Positions 10,901 to 26,142 of a stretch of DNA of 64,000 nucleotides are shown here, piece after piece. A model generated the notes under the pieces. That model had not been told where the DNA came from. It searched no databases and worked only from the letters and a program-made list of their open reading frames with translations. Source of the stretch: Gymnogyps californianus (Eukaryota; Chordata; Aves; Accipitriformes; Cathartidae); contig NC_059500.1 of NCBI RefSeq assembly GCF_018139145.2, forward strand, positions 37,181,437 to 37,245,436, written 5' to 3'. Each line of letters starts with the position of its first letter. Position 1 is the first letter of the stretch. Made by a program: the position numbers and the translations under genes.

Positions 10901-13900
10901 AGCTGATACTGATCTGTGTGAGTGGCTATGTTGGTAGGGTGTCATTTATGTTGACACCACTTTTTCTGATGTTACTGTGTAAGGATAATTAGACTACATT
11001 ATAATATACTGCCATGGGTAATCTGAATTTGCTAGCTTGTAACTTATGAGTGTTTAACTCTGCAACGTTAGTGAATTACTGATGTGTGTGTATGCATATA
11101 AAGAACAGATGATATTATAGTTTGCTTGTTGTATTGAAATATGCTTTAGTGGAAAAAAACCCAAACGTTAAACTTAAAGAGCAATGATGTAGACAAAATC
11201 AAAGATGAATTAGTCATATACAATAATCAAATCAATTGACTGTATTTACATTTTTTTTGTTCCAAATTCATTCTTTTCCTCTAATGTTTTGCATAAGCTT
11301 TGGACATACGCATTTAAAACAAGCAGAATAATGGTAGTACTGTCTGTGCTACTGATACTGGACAATTTTCTCTTTTACTCCTGCAGTCTTTCAAGAAAAG
11401 AAAAAAAACCAACAAAACTTCCCTTGGTGTTCATAGTCAAACAAGAGCTGGTGCTTTGAAAATCAGTAAACTTGAGCTATGGAAACCTATTCCACGGAGA
11501 AGGAAAGACATTACTTCTGAATGGTACTGTTCAGTAGAACCAATAGCAATAAAGTGTCTATGCCATAATTTTGACACATACAGTAGACTCATAAAAGTTT
11601 AGCACAATTACACCAAGCAGTGAAAGGAAGCTACTGCAAGGATAGTTATGGACTGAGGCAGGCAGCTCAGGGAAAATAACAAAGCCCTAAGCTCAAGTGT
11701 TTCTTTGACATCATTCTACCAGCTGAGCGAAAGACAGCTGCATCCAGCTCTGCTAATTTGCTCATCCCTTCTTCCTTCCTTCCAGCCTACTGCTAGATGT
11801 TTTTTAGACTGCTGGCTGCAAACCTAAGGCATGCAGCTGGAGTGCCCAAGATACTGCTTATGCCAAGAAAGGTCTTGGATAACCTAAGTTGAAACATTTG
11901 AGGTTTCTCAGGATGTAATGCGTGAATTCAGATATTAATTCATATCATCCTTGAAGAAAAAGATTGCAGCTGACTGGTCAGGGATATTTGTAACTTTTGT
12001 TTTAGGTTAGTTTTACTGTTAGGTTCCTTCTCCTTTGTTGCTTTCCATTTTTTTCATTCTTAATTGCTTGTGCTAGGGACAACCCAAAGCTTGGTCTGAG
12101 TTTTAAGCTAATTTCTGATAGACTTTTACTTTGTTGCCAGCTTAGAGAAGCCTTTAAAAACTCTTCATGACAGAGTGAAGTCTGTAATCCACCACTACAT
12201 GTACTACTCTTTGTAACTACATGTTGCCTTTATACAGACTAGAGAACTGTCACACTGTTAGGTGCAATAAATCAGCACCTATTGAAAAAAGCTGCCAAGT
12301 TCATGGCAGGAAGTGTAAATTATTCAAGTCTTTCCAACAGCAGCTTAAAATGAGAATATCCAGATAACCCAGAGATCAATCATCATGCTGAAAAACTGCC
12401 TTGGTCTGCCAAAGGAAATTAGGTGAAAGTCTCATAGCTCTGTCAAAATGACTTTGTCATAGGCAATACCAGAAGAGAGAGTATTCATGAAAAAAACACC
12501 CTACACGCAGAGTGTTTTGTTTGTCTGCCTTTTTTATGGAACATATCACTTTGTCGCCTTGTCTTTCTATACCCAACATAGAAAATTATGTCAAAATAAC
12601 ACTTAGTGTTTAGATATTGACTGCAATAATCTTCTGCTCAATATCAAATGAATATCAAAAAGGTCTGTCATTCTGGTGGGTGTTATCTGGGTCAGTTCAT
12701 AGCTTAAAAACATCCCACACCAGTTCCATTTCTTACTGTGTTCACTGCATGGAAAATATATTGCTTTCAACTATAGGGAAAATAGTGTGAAACAGTCTGT
12801 TGACTTTTCTTTCCCTGAAGAAAAGCATCTTTTAATTGGGAGATTTTTACACTTTTGCAAAGAAAACAGGACAAACACGAGACGGAAAATACGAATGACC
12901 AGCTCACTGAATTCTTCTTACATTTTCTTAAGGAATTCATTGAATAGGCTTCATACTTAGAAATTTTTACCAAAGCTTCAACAACAGATGAAAGAATGCA
13001 AATAAGCCCCATTTTTTTTCAATAGTCTGTTTTGTCTCAGGCCTTGAAATACATCACGGGACAGGATGAGATGGGTTATTTTTACAGTGTGATCAGCTGT
13101 AGCCTGTCATCTAGTCTTAAATTTCTTGCAGAGGTTTCAAAAGTCACTCAGAAATTAACTCATGTCAACAACTGACAAGCATTTTGACCACTTACCAATT
13201 CCAGACCGGTACAGAAGTATTCAACCTGGCTTCTCCTCTGTCTTGTAGAAGAACGTTTGACTGAGTGATGAGAATACACCGGGTTCCAGTACATAGGGTG
13301 TATATGATAGATTTTATACAACAGTTGTCAATGACATTATAGTGCATTCTGAATTTTTTATGAATGTCTTTCATGCAATAAATTCACTTGGGCAAGCCTG
13401 TTCAATTAAAAATAATCCTGGTATCGGAAATACCATTTTTGTGTAGAATGGAATTGGAAAGGCTACAGTGACTAGCTAGCTTTTAAAATTTATTATGAGA
13501 TTCCTCCTTTCTTGGCTAGGTTAAGATATGAAGTTACAGAAAAGAGCAGCAATAGTATAGTAACTTGAAGTTATACAGGTGTGTAAGTCAACCTGCCTAT
13601 CTGAATATGCAGATAAACCTGAATATTTTTGTGATTAGGTTGCTAAGAAAAGTTCCTCATCCTGAATATTTATGCTTCTGAAATGGGAATATCTGAAGGT
13701 TCTGTGGTATATTAATGAGAAAATTCCATGCAGTTTGTGTGTTGTGGTGCTTTGTTTCCATCAAACAGTGAAAAGGCAGTGGGGAAGGGCAGCTGCATAC
13801 AAAGGGGAACGTACTTTAACAAGTGAACATTCCACCACATGGGGCAGAGATCATCTACTCAGGACGTGTCAAAGATCTTTGTATATTGACATATATCAAA

Positions 13901-16900
13901 GAAGCATATTACTGAATGCATGTGGCATAAACACAGACACTTCAAGAGTACAAAGTGATCTGGAAAGGAATTATGGGACATGTTACAAACTCTGAGAAAG
14001 GATGACAACCTGAGCAGGTGACATAGCCAGAGGCAAGTGCAGGAATGTTGTGAATGATGCTTCTGGAGTCTGCCAAAATGCCAGATGTCTTTTCTGAATC
14101 TGGATCTTCCAGATCTTGGCATCCACATGACTATCTGATCAACCACAGAAACAACGGAAGAGAAAGGGCCACTGATTGTTTACACCATTCTGCCCTATGT
14201 TCAGTACAAATAGTATGTTACGTTTTCTTCAGGCTTTCCATCTGATCAAAACCCCACTTTGAATATATGAAGACCATGAATTAAGACTTGATGTGTTTTA
14301 CAGAGCAGGAAGGAGAAAAAATAGAAAGGCAAAGCTGAGGCAAAGTACAGGTGCTGACACAGAGGCAACTGAATTAATCCTGCATTACTCAGCATCTCTA
14401 AACCCAGATTATTCAAGATGTCTGGATAAGGGAGTTACATCTCCAAATATGAAGAATCAAACTTAAAAATTTAGCCAAGGTCAGAAACTGGACTATTTGA
14501 CATGTATTAAGTTAATCATTGTTATCTATTTTGAAGATATAAAGTCCTATAAAACTATTTCCTATTTCTTTTCTTTAAGACTGGCCATTTTACATGAATT
14601 TATATTCAGCATAAAGAAATGTACACTGCATTGTTCTCATTAGGAAAGTGTTATAACTTATACTTGACTGAAAAGTAAGTGGTAAGTTCAAGGGAGAAAA
14701 TAATTACCTTCCAGTTATTGTTGAACTTCCAATAATTAGACTTCTAGAAGTTTAATGGCCAATCTAGGGCTTTAATTTTTTAACGGCTTTAATTTTGTGG
14801 TGAAGATTCAGACTTGGAGATCACATCCCAGTTAATACACTTGTCTTTGTCTTGTGGTTGCATTTGTGATCCTCAAAGGCAAGGAAGATAGATGCCCAAA
14901 ATCAAGACTTTAGTAGCACAGTTATAAGTAAGGAGAGTGAAAGCCAGTCAGAAAAAAACGACTATACATAATCCCTGTTAATACTGAACATTTTCCTTCT
15001 AGAAAAGCCTCCAACTTGCAGCACAGAATAAGGAAAACAGGGGAAAATAACAATACTGAAAAGTCTGAATTGAATGTGAATAACTTAGCAAAGAATATGA
15101 ACAACTTTGAACAACTTCTTGAAAATGATAGAGGCAAAACAAACTTCACCAAGCATCTAATGCTCTATTAAGTATGATTTTTCTTCCTTCGACAGTTTAC
15201 ATGCATGCGGGGTGAAATGTGGTGTTAATCATACATCACATGACCCAGAGTGAGCCATGAAGCATTTCAGCTGCCTGTCAAATCATTGTTATTTTCAGAG
15301 ATATACATAAGATGAGTGTAATTATGAACGTACATCAAAAAGTGTTGAAAACAAGAAAGAGATGGTGGTGAGGGGAAACAGTTCATTCTCAGAAAGGAAA
15401 ATCTTAAGAGGAACAAGTAGGTACTTGCAAATCTTTGAGTACCAGGAACACAACTTCTCCTAATGTATCTGAAAGAAATACTATGTTTGCATATTGTGTT
15501 TAATAGAAGTCAGAGCTAAAGCAACAAACACTCATGAGCACTGAAGAACATTATGTGTAACCAGTGTGAAGTTTGCCATATCTCTTCCTGTAACATTCTA
15601 GACAATATTTGTGGCAGGAAAAAGGAACAGGTTTTGCAGAAGTAAGGCCAATGTCAAGAGTGGGAAGCCACAGGAGCAGTCTGAAAAAAACATAGAGGAG
15701 ATCTCATGTGAATATACTTATCTTCAGAAAACAGCAAGAGTTACATAGGCCATCTAGATGACCGTCAGGAGTAGATAAACTGTGTTCTAAACATAGGTGA
15801 CTAAGGAGACACTTGGTGAAAGCAGCCCTTTCAGATTTAGCTATCTATAGCTTGCATACGCATAGTGTAACTACTAGCTGCAACTATAGCTAGAAAATAG
15901 GAAAGAAATAGCTGGTAGGGCAAAGGAGATTAATCATGCTAAGAAATGAGACAAGATGAGTTAGGATTTTTCAGATTTGTCCCTTCCTTCCTCTGTATTA
16001 CAGAGAGAAAAACACAAATGCATCTCTGAGCCAGGTTTGCACCAAGTATGCTGGCATCTTTCTTCTTGGGCTTGTTAGTGCTGCTGTCCCCTTTGAATAA
16101 TTTATGCCTAAGAAAGTTGTTTAAACAATATTTTGTTTTTTCAGCCCTTGTGCCTGTAAGCTTTTGTTTATTGTTCTGTGTGTGAACACACATCCAGTCG
16201 TGATTACAGTACAAGTTTTGACAGATGTCTTTATTACCCAGCGGAAGAGGACCTTTCCCGTAGGCATTGCTTTCTGTATGACTTTATTTGACAGAACTGG
16301 TGTGTATTGTTAAATTCCTTTTGAAATGTTCTCTTGTGGGATTTTATGCTGTCATGCATCAAGAATTGCATAGTTCTTTTATTTAAAAATCAATAAAATG
16401 AAAGTTAAAACAAAGAGAAACTACTGATAACAAACACCTTGTTTAATCAAAGGAAATGTAAAGTTCATTTACCTTGCTACATACAGAAGTATTTTATGTA
16501 AGGAAGGGCTCTGAGGTTTTTGTTTAAACCAAAGTAAAGTTTTTATTTCCAAGCGTTGGGTCTTTTGTGCAAGAATTTTTATGGCAAATATTGCTAATAG
16601 CAAACTTTTTAAGAAAGATTGACTTTGTAAAGGAATAGATCTTTTTGTGAAGCTTCTCAGATGCTTCCCAGACCTCTTGACATGGTCAAAAGCAATTCAG
16701 TTCCTCAAAGATCTTTGTGTTTTGCTTTGGTAGATATTGTATTATCCACATTATCAAGAGATTACCCTCAAATTTATCTCTTGATCAAAATCAGAGGGGG
16801 TGTGACATGTTTGAATGGAAACTATTTTAAAACAGATACATTAAAGGCAGACAAAAAAAATCCAGTGAAGAAACTGTCAAAAAAAAAAAAAAAGTCCTAT

Positions 16901-19900
16901 GTTGTTGGAAGGGCTCTATGAAAGTATATGGATAGTAATGTGTTCTTGAAGCATTTCTCAATAAATTGAAACAGAATTTAGTGGCCAGGTTATAATTTAT
17001 TCATGTGTCTTAATGAACACAAAGCAAAGTTCCATATTTAGTGATACTGCGTTATAGTACTGGACTGTGGAAAAATAAAAACTTTCTAGTAGATTTGTTC
17101 ATTTTGAGTTTTCTGGTAAATGAAAGCTAGTAAGATGGCTTCCCCTTCCTGAATGAAGATCTATGAGACTGTAGGTGGTGGCAACCATTTTCTAAGTTCA
17201 CATCTTCTCTAGAAGATGATTATACAAAACTAGATGACTGTCCATAGCAGCTGGATCCTTCTTTCTGTAAATGACCTAGATAGGGTGAACATGGAGGTGT
17301 TTGACTTGCATGAATGTCTCACTGAATTCATGTTGTGGTGATGACTTTCATGGTCAATGGACTTCAAATTTGAAATAAGATATTCTATGACATCTGAATC
17401 CATGTGGTATTCCTTCCTTTGTGAGAATGATGTTTTAGTACATCAGCATTACCATTCATGTAACAATCCTTGAATGTAAAGTGCATGCCCATAACGATCA
17501 AGATAAGTAACAGCTGTGTGCAGCCACTTTCCTACTGCACTGTTGTTTAACACAGCACAATGATTGCCAAGTGAACACATACCAGGACCATACCCTTTCA
17601 ATTCCTCAGCATGTTTTGATATGATTAAATATTGCTGTTGCTGATTTTGATTTCTACTTTAAACCCTGCACGCTTTGTAGGACGAATGCATGCTGAGGAA
17701 GAGTGAATTCTAAAACAAACTGTTGTGTCCCTGAGCCTCAGGATTGTCTCAAAAAAAGAACAAAACAAAAAACAACCCCCAAACCTCTTATTGCCCATTG
17801 ACGTAGTTGCCTAACGGTTATATTTGGTATCTCTGTTTTTGAGAGCTGACGTAAACCAGGGTTCTGTTGTACTTTATTAAGGTAGCTTTGCTCAGTGCAG
17901 TCTCCAGGTCAGATTACAGTTCTGCTAAATACCTTCTCTCTGTATGTGTTCCTCTCTGTTTTCTAGTGGTTAAGAGAATGGTTCTCCTTTAGTGACTATA
18001 ATCCTGGCATGAGGAGAGATGAAGAATTAAAAGAAGGGAAAAGGTGGTGTGTTAGCATAAACAAGGTACAAGAAGAAAGGGAAGGCGATGTGCAGCATCA
18101 ATAAAAGACCAAGGATTTGATTTAGGAGAAGGCTTTGGGTTAAGAGTGATACTTGCCTTAAACCTTTGTCCATTTTTAATTTTGACTATATGGATCTCCA
18201 TTTATCAGGTATGAGTTTTTTCCTTTGACACTGCTTCTTGAACTGCAGGATGATTACACAGACGATAGAGAGGCTGGGCTTTCTCAGGCCTCAGTTTAGA
18301 AGGATAGATTTCCCTGTTGATGTTTAATAGATACCATGCTGTGGCATGAAGTCTTTGTGTTTATTTTATACCAGAAGCTACAGGAAGAAATTCGGAAGCA
18401 GGCTAGGAACATAATGGGTGACAGACATGTGTTCTTGTCCTGATCAACCAGTAGAGGACACATTGCTGGAAATCTGTCCATTTGATGCTGTGCTTAAGCA
18501 CTTGAACACCTTTCTCTATGGTTAAGGTAAGACTAGATTATATGAATATGATCTTTTTTAATGATGCAGTGAATATGTGGAAGCATAGTTTATAGAAGGT
18601 TCTATAGCATTTAGTAGCACTATTTTTCTTTTAATATTCCTATTCCTTAAGGGTTTTTTCTTCTCACTCTTTATTTGATATCTCTGCCTAATGCTAACAA
18701 AGCTAGCCCAACTCCTTCATGACACCATTTTGAATAAAAAAAGAATTTTTTTTTCTGATAGGCAGGGCTCTGAATGTTGATGCATGTATGTTTTTAATAA
18801 AGTTTTCTTCAAATTCCAAATGGCTTTGTCTTTACACGTTATACATACGTCTCTGGATATATGTATATATATTTTTTCCAAAGGAATGGTATTAGTATAA
18901 TCATTTATCAAAGGGGGTCCATGATTTTCAGTGATGGAATATCTCCTCTTCAGTGATTAATATCAGGAGAGCTATTTTGTGAAAATTGAATGAGGTATAG
19001 TTTTTAGACAAGATAAGGCAAAGCCATATAAAGCAATTATTTTTCCACACACATGATGGGGAAAGGAAAGTGAGTTATCTGTGGTTTAAAGACCTTGGTA
19101 CTGTGAAGCAAGAATGACTTTCTCATTCCTTCATGACTCTGTTACAGATGGTCTATGCGTTCTCTGACAAAAAGTTCTGGTGATCTCCAAAGGAAATGAG
19201 TACATGGCACAGATACAAAGGTAGAATAATGCTATTTTTAATTTCTTTTCCCAAAGCTGGATTAGAAGAGATACTGAAATGCAGCCTTGCTTTGGAAAAC
19301 CAAATTAAAATAGTTTGTTGAATTGGATTAGAGCTCTTTTGGTCAGAGGATATAAATGCAGCCTACTGCAGGAAAGTTCAATGTAACCTACTCAAAAAGC
19401 TATACTTGAATTTGAAAAACAACAAAACTGCAAACAAAAATAAGGAGACCAAAATAACGCCAAATATGTAACCCCTCTTTTTCAGCTTGCTTTAGATAGC
19501 CGCAGCAAAAAATGTCAGAAGTTTTAAGGAGAAAATGCATCGCTCTTGACTGCTCAAAGCTGATTCTAAATATTTTAAGGGGTTGAAGTGAGTGATTCAC
19601 TTGAGAATATCTACAAGCAAGTTATACAGTGCATTTTTTTTGTTACTAGAAATGGATATGGGGAATTGGTAGCATTTCAGCTGCTCATTATTTTTATGGG
19701 TACACAGGATAGCTTTCAGTGAACAGATGTGCTAACATTTTGTAAACGTCCTTTGGCCTATTTCAGTCTTTAGAGAGTGTGTGCTCTTTTGCATATGTGA
19801 TAGTGGCTCATACTGTATAACAGCCTGTGGTCCAGTAAAGGCTATTCATAGGCTAGGAAAGACAAGTTTCAACTCATTTTCATGAGTTTCTTTCCCAAGA

Positions 19901-22900
19901 CTGCAGGATTATAATCATGTCTATGAGGGAGAAAATTATTATGGTAGATTTATTTAGGGTTCTGTGTGCAGTATATTTTAAGTTCAAACCTTGGAATATG
20001 TGAAAACTTGAACTTATAAGACCTAAACTGGAGAAATAAAAATAAAGGTATTTCTTATTATGTACATTGACTTTAAAAAAAAACCCAAACTTTAATCTTT
20101 TCATGTCTATCTTCATTATTTTATGGTCAGAGAAACTTCCTCTATTTCAGATTTTTTTTCTGTAAAAAAAAAAAGAACAATCACTATGTAACTTGCTCTA
20201 AATGAAAGATTATTTTAATACCAAAAGCTTGAAAAGTTTGGATGAAAGGTCCCAGATGGTCATTGACCCCCGAACATTTATTCTACCAATTAACCTTTCA
20301 AAATGGCATCCATTCTGTCACATTATCAGTTCAGGATATTCTGCTTGAAGCAGGGTTCTGCAATGCATTAAAAGCGTAGAGCTTTGGAATTTGATCCAGC
20401 ATGGTTTAAAAAATCTTTATTACCTGCAGACTGAACACGTTTCCTCCAAATGCTGTAATCAGCATTAGATGAAAAGGAGCAAGGAGAAGAGCTTACCCTC
20501 CTCTGCCGGTCCTGTGATGGAAAAGACTGACCTTTGTGTTTCAAGGAAAAAAAGGTATGGTTACCTACCAGCAGATGCTATTAAGAGGCTTGCTAGTGAT
20601 GAACTGCATGAAAAACTTCCTTGTAAACAAAAATAAGGTATTTAGATTCCCAAACAGACATTTTTTTATGATGGCTGGTTTATGTGGTTCCTGCTTAATG
20701 TACTGACTATTGTAAATAGCCCGTCCAGGCTATACTGTGGGCTGACAAATCTGCTGCTGCTGTATGTTGTGTAGATGGTATAAATAATCGATCCTGGTTG
20801 GTGATTTCTCTATGGCACCTTTGTGCCTAAATCCCTTTATGTATTAACGTGTTTTAGATAAGAAAGAGTGAGTGGAATATCATTTAAAGGTTTATTACTA
20901 CAATACGGTATGGAGTGACAACGTCTTGGGGTAATAGCAAAATTGATCCAGGAATAATGTGGCTGCTGAATTCCCCTGAAGTATGTTGCCTCAATGCTGA
21001 GAAACACCTGTGTTTTGTTTCCTTACAGCTGTGGCAATGGGAATTATTTACCCCTATGACCTGTGGACTGGATTTCTAGAAAATCTTAACTAATACGAAT
21101 TTGGAGAGAAAGGAAAATGAGCTAGTGAATAGCTATCATTTAGAGACATTTAAATTGGCAGAAAATGAGATGCTGAAATTGAGCAGGATTATCTGAGCCA
21201 CCCGGACACCTGAAAGTACACTCCATTTGGTCTGCCTTCAGATTCCTCCATCAGCTTTGCTCAAGTACTTACTGTGGACTTCTCATTCTTTTTTTTTTTT
21301 TTTTAAAGTCCTGATGGTTAATATGGCAACGCTATGTTCTGCCTAACGGGTATTAACAAGTGGCAGATGATTGTGTTTCAGAGTTAGTGTTTCTCAGCAG
21401 GAACCACCCTCAGAGCAAGAAGTTCAGGCAAAGCGCTAATAAGGTTTGATGGCCTTTTGCACCAGCACTTCACTCTTTATTATTCATCTAATTTATCTGA
21501 AATTGCATTTCATCTCCTTGGCATACAAAGACAAAGCTCTAATTTCCCTGACAGCCTGCTCTAAGATGCAGAAATGGCAGTAGAGAAGAAAGAACAATCT
21601 GCTTTCACCTCCAGCAAATTTGCTACAGTTCTAACAGAAGCAAATAGCAGCACAAGCTGACTGTATTACAGGAGTTTCTTTGTGTGATGCCAGCTCAGAT
21701 AACTATAAAATAAAGTTTAATAAAGAGATCCTGTTCTCCCAGAATTTTTCTCCTTGGGCTGCTCATCTGTGCTTTGCCTGCTGGACAACGGCATTACGGT
21801 TCTCAGATGGTTGCCAGTGTGTAGAGGATAAATTGGGAAATTATGTCCCAGTAATCTCTAGAAATTCTGGATGCGTGGCTCTTGTTGGTGCTTGGAAAAA
21901 CTTTTCTCACATGTAAGTAGCCGAATCTGGTGCTCTGCAACAGAGACATCTCTGCCTACCTGCTTGGTACCTGCAGAACCCAAAGCAGGTGGGCAGGGTC
22001 CTTAGGAAGAAAGGTGTTTGATGAGCAGTACCAGTCTGCTTGCAGCTTTGTAGCAAGAGCAACCTCTATGATTACTGGCACAGTAGGGAATATATGCTTG
22101 CTTGAATAGGAAGTCATCATATGCTGTGATGTAACAGTGATTGGGTGTTTGAAGTACACAAGCAAGTGCAGAGCTTTGCATTTGACTTGGTTGTACACAG
22201 CAGTGCTGCTTGTTGCTGCAGAGATCATTCAAGAAAATCTCTAAATACTGTGTATTGACTTTTCACACTATCTTTGTAGGTTTCCCAGATAGGCTTATTC
22301 TCTCTGTGTGATAAATAAAGAGTTCAGAATGGTTTCTGTTTGATCGCTTTTCTTTCTGGAGGATGTTGTTTAGGAAGTTTTGGGGCGCACTGAGGTGTTT
22401 GGCACAGTGATCCAACAGAAGTGAGTGTATGATGTAAGGGAAGGGTTTCTTGCAGAGCAGATGGTATTTACAGGGTTATGAAGCCTGCCCAAATACAAGT
22501 CTTTCTATTAATATTTCTGCCCTCCATCAACCTTAAGCAGCAGCCACGTCTTTCCAAATCAATCAGAAATAAAGTAATCAAATCAGAGCTGAGTTGGAAG
22601 TCAGGGTGATCTATCATCCTGTCCTAAATAGTGTGTGTCTGATTAATGTGTGTATGTCTCCCCTTTTCCTCTTGGAGTTTGGCTTTAACAACAACCATGT
22701 AGCCTGTGTCCCTTCCGAGTTACAGACTGATCTGTATCTCAGACTGTGTGTCATTTAGCCCAGAAAGCCCCTTCCCTGTTGTGTATTTCAAAGATGGAAT
22801 CAGTTGCATCTGCTCAACGAGTCAGCGGGAGTTGGATGGGGGCGGATGCCGCTTCTTGGCACCTGCTAACAGGAGAGGTTCAGAAAGCTTGCCTGCTCAG

Positions 22901-23077
22901 CGCTCACCTGTTTGAGAACAGTGCTGTGTGGCTGGCTACCAATGGAGAGATTATGGTGGCTATTGTTCTTATCACTGTACAGTTGTTATACTATCTTATT
23001 TTCTTACATCCAGCATTTGGCAAAGGTCTGCATTATTTATCCATAAACTGATGGAGATTGAAAATCTTATAATGCAA

Positions 23078-23103
23078 CACATACAGCCTTCACATACAGC
23101 CTT
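23078..23103. repeat. perfect 13-bp tandem duplication
   Basis: CACATACAGCCTT occurs twice head to tail at 23078-23090 and 23091-23103. It is a simple slippage product. Confidence 0.9.
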
Positions 23104-25150
23104 CAATGTTTGAGGCTGTAAATGAAATGAAACTACTTGTTTAATTTTTTTAATCAACCATGCCAAGGTTTACCCGTTCTGGCTAACTTTTGTGTCTCAA
23201 AACTGTAGGATGTCAAAGCCAGTCACATAAAAATTTCTTTCCGTTAAAGCTGTAGTTCAGTTCACCCTGTTTATAATTATCATCATACATGCTTCTTGAT
23301 GGATCTTTCATTTTGTCAAGACATATTTGTACGTTATTAATGAATGTTCTTCAGAGATACTGTTCACAGATACAGACATGCAGTGCACTGATACCGATAA
23401 AAGTGCTAAGGCCAACTGTTAAGTGCTGCCAGAACTGTATGCGGTCTGCAGTGTGTGTAAATTCCAGCTGACTTTGCAGATCTGTGGTTCCATTTCAAAC
23501 CTAGGACAAGAAAAAGGAAAAAAACCCCTCAACCTACAAAAAAAAAACCAACCCAACAAACTTTCATTGTTTATCTTTCCTTGGGTTTTCTTATCTACTT
23601 GTTCTGACATGGTTACATGCCAAAGATGTTGTCACAAGAACTATTACTAGTTTATGCTGCAATAAAACATTGGCTACTCAAAATATTCAGACATACAGTG
23701 AATTATGAACCACGGTGAGGCCCTCCTCCTAGCGTCTGCTTGCAAAATGAATGTGGTATTTCATTCAGCTCTGCACTGTAGGGATCTAAGTGGGAAGATC
23801 TTTTAATTCATCAAAGCTTTAATATAGTGAGTGACTGAGGAAAAATAGGCCATTGCTTGGGGATTTTGGTATACAGTCCAGAATATAATTTTTTGTGTAT
23901 ATATTGCATTCCCTTTTTTTCCCCCTTAAATTTCTAACTTTGGCAAAAGTCAAATAATTTCAAAAGATGATTCTGATAGAAAAACTGCCAAAGACAATAT
24001 CTTTGGCAATGATAGACTCTAGCAAATGAATAACGTTATGCTCTAGCAGAGGATGGGAGGATGAGAGATCTAGACATAGTTTCAAACTTTGCTATTGGCA
24101 CAATCACTGTCCTTGGCATTATAGTAAACTTCTATTTGCCTTCCTCATGGAGGGGCAAAGTATTGCTGGTGGTATTTATGAGCTGCTAGATCTGATGGAA
24201 AACATTCACTATGCTAAGTATTCCTGTGATTCTTTTTTTCCTCAAAAACATCTCTAACAGTGTATTCTTTCCCAGAAAGCAGTAAAGCAGCCTTAATATA
24301 TTCTTAGAAAGGTGCAGTATAGGTTTACAGGTGACACTGAATTATTGCTAGTTTGCCTTTTCTGTGTATTCCTAACATAGATCTGTCTGCCAGTTCTCTA
24401 GTTATGGGATTCCTTGAAGTTATTGCTGTCAAAGACCACACAGCCTGTTGTGATGGGTTTCAGTGAGCATGTTCCCAAGCTGCTGTCATGCTTCTAAAAG
24501 AGCAGAGCAAGAGTGTTCAGAGCATAGGGTGCCAATCCCCTGCCTCAGTAATCTTGTCAGTGGAGATTGCAGGGCACAGATGCTCTGTCCTTGGTTTTTC
24601 TTCCTTTTTTATGCTTCAGAAAGGACAGGCAGGTTGAATTTTTCTCAGCTGGTGAACTACATAGATTAGGCCAATATTCTTTAAATTATAGTCTGTGTAT
24701 GCTTTTTCATGCCTGGATGATCCAGGGTATGAAAAGGAATGTTTGCTAAGACAAATGCTGCTGTCAGATTCATCAGCTCAATATGGCAATGTTCTTGTTG
24801 AACTGCATGTTATAGAGAGCAGCTCTTGCATGGTCCATTGACTGCTCACCTCCCTCTCCTCATCTTTTAAAATTTGTTGCAGTTTAAGCTTGCGTGAAGA
24901 GATTTCTAGATACTTGTCACAGTTACAATAACTTTCCTTGAAAGGTCTGTGGAAATGTTGCAGATGGAACAAAAATTGTGACACACATCCCCTTCTCCTA
25001 CCCAACAACTTCCTTATATATAGTCAAGAGTTGTGCTGCGACCAGCGTGGCAGCATTTAATTGTTCTCGCATGCTCACCAGCCAGAGGTGTTCAAAAACT
25101 TTTGAAAATGCTGAGCAAGAACCCCCCAGATCACGGCTGCAGCTGACTCT

Positions 25151-25188
25151 AACTTGGAATTTCTTGCTTGCAAGAAACTTGGAATTTC
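25151..25188. repeat. 13-bp direct repeats around a short perfect hairpin
   Basis: AACTTGGAATTTC occurs at 25151-25163 and again at 25176-25188. Between and overlapping them, TTCTTGC (25161-25167) and GCAAGAA (25170-25176) form a 7-bp inverted repeat with a 2-base loop. The arrangement suggests a templated slippage event rather than a known element. Confidence 0.9.
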
Positions 25189-26142
25189 GAACTCCTGGGA
25201 TAACATGGACCCTTGGTGTAGGAAGAAGTCTGAATGTATTTTCTGGTAGAGGTAATTAACTGCATTTTAGCAACCTGTCTTTGGGGAGATCGCACAATGG
25301 GAGGAGAGTTCTTCCTTTTTTCTCTTCATGCTACATTCTATACAAGAGATGAAATTAGGTGCTAGTTATGGAAGAGACACATCATTCACTGAAAAATCAT
25401 AATCCTTAATTTTTTAATAAGCTACTTAAAAATAAGGAACTGATCACTATAGATCTGGCTTGGTAAAATACTTGCTGAAATCAACTGGGCTGTGCTTTCC
25501 TAAATGTCCTAAATTTGGCTTTTACAGTGGAACTCGATTTTCCAGACTTCAGACATTGTAAAAATCCTCTGAGAATGCCAGACTGATCTCTCTGGCCTGT
25601 GGAAAATGTAGTACTTAACTGTGCTTAAGTGATCCTACACTTAAAATGAAGTGTGAATTTGCTGAGAGCATTTCATTGGAATGTTAGAGCCGAGGGCAAC
25701 TTGGAGGAGACTCAGAAAGGAGAAGGATAACAGCAGTTACTGCAACCATCCTAAAGTGAGGTTTAGGGGTGAAAAAGGTAAAAGAAGATGACATATTGTC
25801 CGACAAAGCCTTGAAATAAAAATATCCGTCAGTAAAAGATTGTATGATGAAAGACAGGTGAATTCTCTTTTTAAATAAGGAGGTGAAACTGTGGGTGGGA
25901 CTAGCACTATTAAGGAAAAGTGTCATTTCATCCTAACCTTTGGTAGAATAGCCTGTTTTGTGTCCCAAGTGGGAGTGCAAATAGGGGTATCTCTTGCCTC
26001 TCTGTGACTTAATCTCCTACCTTCAGCTCGTCCATTTTGCAGTGAGGTGCTTTACAGCTGAGACCTAATCTGGTCCTCTTGTACTACTGTAACACTGCAT
26101 GTTATTAATAGACTCCTTTGCTTGGGAAAAGAAATAAGCACC

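Larger units (their letters stand above)
7971..26137. other. long AT-rich stretch without recognisable genes or young repeats
   Basis: About 18 kb in which I recognise no exon, RNA gene or transposon. The longest open frame that does not overlap a known element is 147 codons at 8376-8819; it has no recognisable domain. Simple tracts include T runs at 10758-10771 and 21289-21304 and an A run at 16879-16893. A 13-bp tandem duplication lies at 23078-23103, and a hairpin flanked by direct repeats at 25151-25188. The stretch 21380-21660 has the texture of a conserved non-coding element but this is only an impression. Confidence 0.55.
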
